A stretch of DNA of 64,000 bases from Euryodendron excelsum (taxonomy: Eukaryota > Streptophyta > Magnoliopsida > Ericales > Pentaphylacaceae). The notes under the pieces were generated by a model. It ran no database searches. It was not told where the DNA came from and saw only the letters and a list, made by a program, of their open reading frames with translations. A program made the translations under genes and the position numbers. Of the stretch, positions 61,531-64,000 are shown in pieces. Position 1 is the stretch's first letter; each line of letters opens with the position of its first letter. The DNA lies in the NCBI GenBank assembly GCA_033060915.1, contig CM065377.1, positions 35,276,683-35,340,682 of the forward strand, read 5' to 3'.

Positions 61531-62848
61531 TATAAGCACCTCATTTTTGTCCGTCTAGCAATCTCCAATCCAACTAGACTCACATTCAAATTGACATAGA
61601 CACATTTAAGTCTAAACCAGCTTTCCAGATTCAATCTAGTTAATCAATCGCTTTGCAAGCCCGCCAGGCCCAATAGAGGTAAAATGACCAAAATGCCCTT
61701 GCGGCATTGCTCGGTCCAATTCCATTCGACACGTCTTCCTAAAGACGGTAAGTCCCTATTTCAAAGTCAATTCTAGTTTCAATTCTAGTCTAGACCAATT
61801 AAACTCGAATCGGCATGTCTTTTGAGAAAACTAATTCCCCAAACGGTGAAAAATAACTAAACTGCCCCTTGGCCCCTTTAGCACGCTTCTCGAGAAAGTA
61901 CCTAAGTCCTTAAAACGGTAAGTCCACCTTTCCAAGATTGTTCCAAAGACAATCCGGCATGTTGAAGTGCCTTCTAGTCAGTTCCGGATCAATTTTGAGA
62001 CCATCTAGTGAAAATAACCATTTTGCCCCTAGGCATCCAATCGCCTCCGGGAACCACACCGGCTCTAGGTATCAAACCGGTAATCTCCTGAGGATGCTTT
62101 TAATAATATTCTCAACCTTCCAATACCTTTTTGGATTATTTCGAGTCTATTTCGGCAAGCCCGATGCAAAATGACCATTTTGCCCCTTGTGGGCTGGTTG
62201 CTTTTTCCAACCACACTAGCTCTAGGTATCAAACCGGTAGCCCCTTGTAACACTTTCAATAGTGTTTTCCACCTTCAAGCCATCTCACGGGTCACTCCAA
62301 GTCCATCCCGGTGTTTTTCTTATTTAATTGACTATTTTTCCCTTGGTGGGCCGGTCGGCCTTTTCAAATATCCCGGCATTGTTTCTTAAGTCTGTTATCT
62401 CTAAGACACTCTTTCAAGGGTTCCTGTCGATCCTCGGCCTTTTGGATCATTCTTGGACCTTCCGGAGTCACTCCTAATAGAGCCAAGTCAAAAATAGCAT
62501 GGTAGTTACTAGGACAGGCGCCCAAATCTTTTACCTTGTATCCTAAGGGTCAAAATATACGTTTCTTGCCGACTTAAAACTTTCCTAAGTGGCTAGCGCC
62601 ACTAGTAGTGGAGACAAGATAATAAATGGCCTGGCGCTACTTCTAGTGGTGCCAATGGAATTTTTACTCTAGGGCCATTGCAACAGGCACCAAGGTCATT
62701 TCAATTGCCTATAAATACAGACCTTTCCCCTGTGTAAAAAAGGTCTGCAAATTCAGTCTAGAAACTGTATCTCTCTAAAAACAGAGTCCAAAGTCTCTCT
62801 AATTCTCTCAAGTCTCTTCAAGCCCTAGCACCCATACACTCAAACCCT
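61531..62848 (+). mobile_element. Tat-C 3' LTR, 5' part
   Basis: It begins TATAAGCACCTCATTTTTG, the usual TGTAAGCACCCC start with TG changed to TA. It runs through two U3 units (62050, 62216), the GGCGCC-related module (62592-62660) and the TATA box (62710-62717) to the telobox leader, where an inverted LTR cuts it. Its match in order to 52842-54500 supports pairing with the 5' LTR, though the two are clearly diverged. Confidence 0.7.
62710..62717 (+). promoter_or_regulatory. TATA box of Tat-C 3' LTR
   Basis: TATAAATA followed by CAGACC, at the position matching the other Tat copies. Confidence 0.6.
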
Positions 62849-64000
62849 TGTCGCACCCTGATATTTTGCCCTAGAGGAAAATATACACAAGTGGAAAAAA
62901 CATAGTACTCTCTTGTTAGAACTCATCATCCTTGAAGGACGAGTGTGACTAGGTTTGAATTTAAAATTGATTTTGAATAAGGGCTTTTGAAAAAATTTTG
63001 GCGTCGCCACCTAACTTGATTAAGGTGAGTTAGGTAACCTAAAACTAAGTGCAATCTGAAGATTAAACTTAGGGTTTTTGAAAAGGTTTTGAAAACTTCC
63101 TTAAGAGATGGTTTTTTAAAAAAATAGGTTGTTTCACAACTTTTTGAAAAGATTTAAGTCTCTTTTTGAAAATAACTCCATTTTTGTCATTGAAAATGTT
63201 TTTGACCAAGAATGAAGTTGAAAAACCATCTTGGTTTAGGAAGGTGTTTTAGAAAAAAGTTGAAGCTTTCTAAATTAGGATTAGGATTGAACCAGGGTTT
63301 AGGTATCCTAAAGTTTAGGCAACCTAAGGTTGGAGCATATAATCGAATTGGAAAGATTTAATTTAGACTTGAGAGGTTTGATTTTAGAAAGTTGGGTTTA
63401 GGAAAGATTCAAATTAAGAAAGGTTCAAATTAGGAAAGTTAGATTTAAGAAAGATTTGGAAAGAGATTTGATTTGATTTATAAACATTTGACTTGGAATG
63501 GTTGGAAACATTTGACTTTGATTATTTGATTTGGAAGAGTTTAGAAAGTTAAGGTTTAGGAAAGATTGGATTTTGGAAAGCTTTGAATTTAGGAAAGTTT
63601 CAAAATAGGAAAGTTCCATTTTAGGAAAGCTTTATAATTAGGAAAGTTTTCATTTTAGGAAAGATTTAGATTTAAGAAAGTTTTGAGTTTTGGAAAGTTT
63701 TGAATTTAGAAAGATTTAGAATTTGGAAAGATTTGATAAGTTGAAATTTAGAAAGATTTGAAATTAGGAAATGTTCGGATTAGGAAAAGTTTGAATCAGG
63801 AAAGATTTAATCACTATTTCCTAAAGTAGAAGATTAGAGTTTATTTTAAAAAATTAATGATTGATTTTGTTTCCAAAATTGGCGGATATGATCTAGTTTC
63901 CTAAATTGGAAGATTGGATTTGACATAGAATTGGAAAGATTGAGTTTTGAAAATCTTGGATTTGGACATCTATGATTTTGGTGAAAAAAGGAGTTTTGAA
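62849..64000 (-). mobile_element. Inverted Tat-A-type LTR, copy 5 (runs off window)
   Basis: It begins on the plus strand with TGTCGCACCC at 62849, the inverse of the Tat LTR end, and continues with the inverted hairpin block near 63001-63040 (GTCGCCACCTAACTTGATTA) and a purine-rich body. The stretch with the G-rich motif and the CGAACTACGACTGAC block, seen at 5590-6066 in copy 2, is missing here, so this copy has an internal deletion near 63200. The flank before it is ACCCT (62844-62848). Confidence 0.7.

Overview
The window is plant nuclear DNA, most likely from an angiosperm with a large repeat-rich genome. It is a nest of LTR retrotransposons inserted into one another. I found no host gene, tRNA, rRNA or CRISPR array. 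The plant assignment rests on the element types: a Sirevirus-like Ty1/copia element, Tekay/Del-like Ty3/gypsy chromoviruses, and Tat/Ogre-like elements with a TGGCGACT primer-binding site and giant LTRs. I cannot name the species.

Layout. (1) From before base 1 to 32697 lies one minus-strand copia element, here called Cop-1. Its 3' LTR is at the left edge, its 5' LTR ends at 32697, and its internal part is 4391-20910. It has been split four times. Three giant LTRs of one Tat-like family (Tat-A) sit at <1-4242 (+), 5228-10543 (-) and 14543-19392 (+). A very young gypsy element (Gyp-1, 22145-32055, minus strand) sits in its 5' LTR, flanked by a perfect AAGAA duplication. (2) 32698-38369 is an old, broken minus-strand gypsy element (Gyp-2). 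(3) 38370-44524 is another LTR-like sequence (LTR-G), split by a Tat-A solo LTR at 39011-43067 with a perfect GACAC duplication. (4) 44525-52841 holds two copies of a divergent Tat family (Tat-B), one interrupted by a forward copia solo LTR (48609-50222, perfect AAAAT duplication). (5) 52842-62848 is a Tat element (Tat-C) with a 5' LTR, PBS, leader, decayed gag, one further uncharacterised ORF and the start of its 3' LTR, but no pol. (6) Its 3' LTR is cut at 62849 by an inverted Tat-A-type LTR that runs off the window.

How the parts work together. Only Gyp-1 looks recently mobile. Its LTRs differ only by small indels in simple-sequence tracts, and its polyprotein is broken by a single 2-bp insertion between the integrase zinc finger and the integrase core. 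Cop-1 has full-length coding capacity in outline, but stops in gag, after the protease Asp, and in RT, plus an integrase Asp-to-Asn change. The Tat LTRs are mostly solo, with their own TATA boxes, palindromic GGCGCC modules upstream, telobox-rich leaders, a G-poor low-complexity body of about 2 kb, and a conserved hairpin followed by an internal PBS-like TGGCGACTCC near the 3' end.

The most interesting points are the gag-only Tat-C element with its extra ORF, the conserved non-coding modules of the giant LTRs, the GTCGAC palindrome arrays shared by unrelated LTRs, and the polypurine-tract array of Cop-1. All similarities are by eye. Lineage names and ages are inferences.
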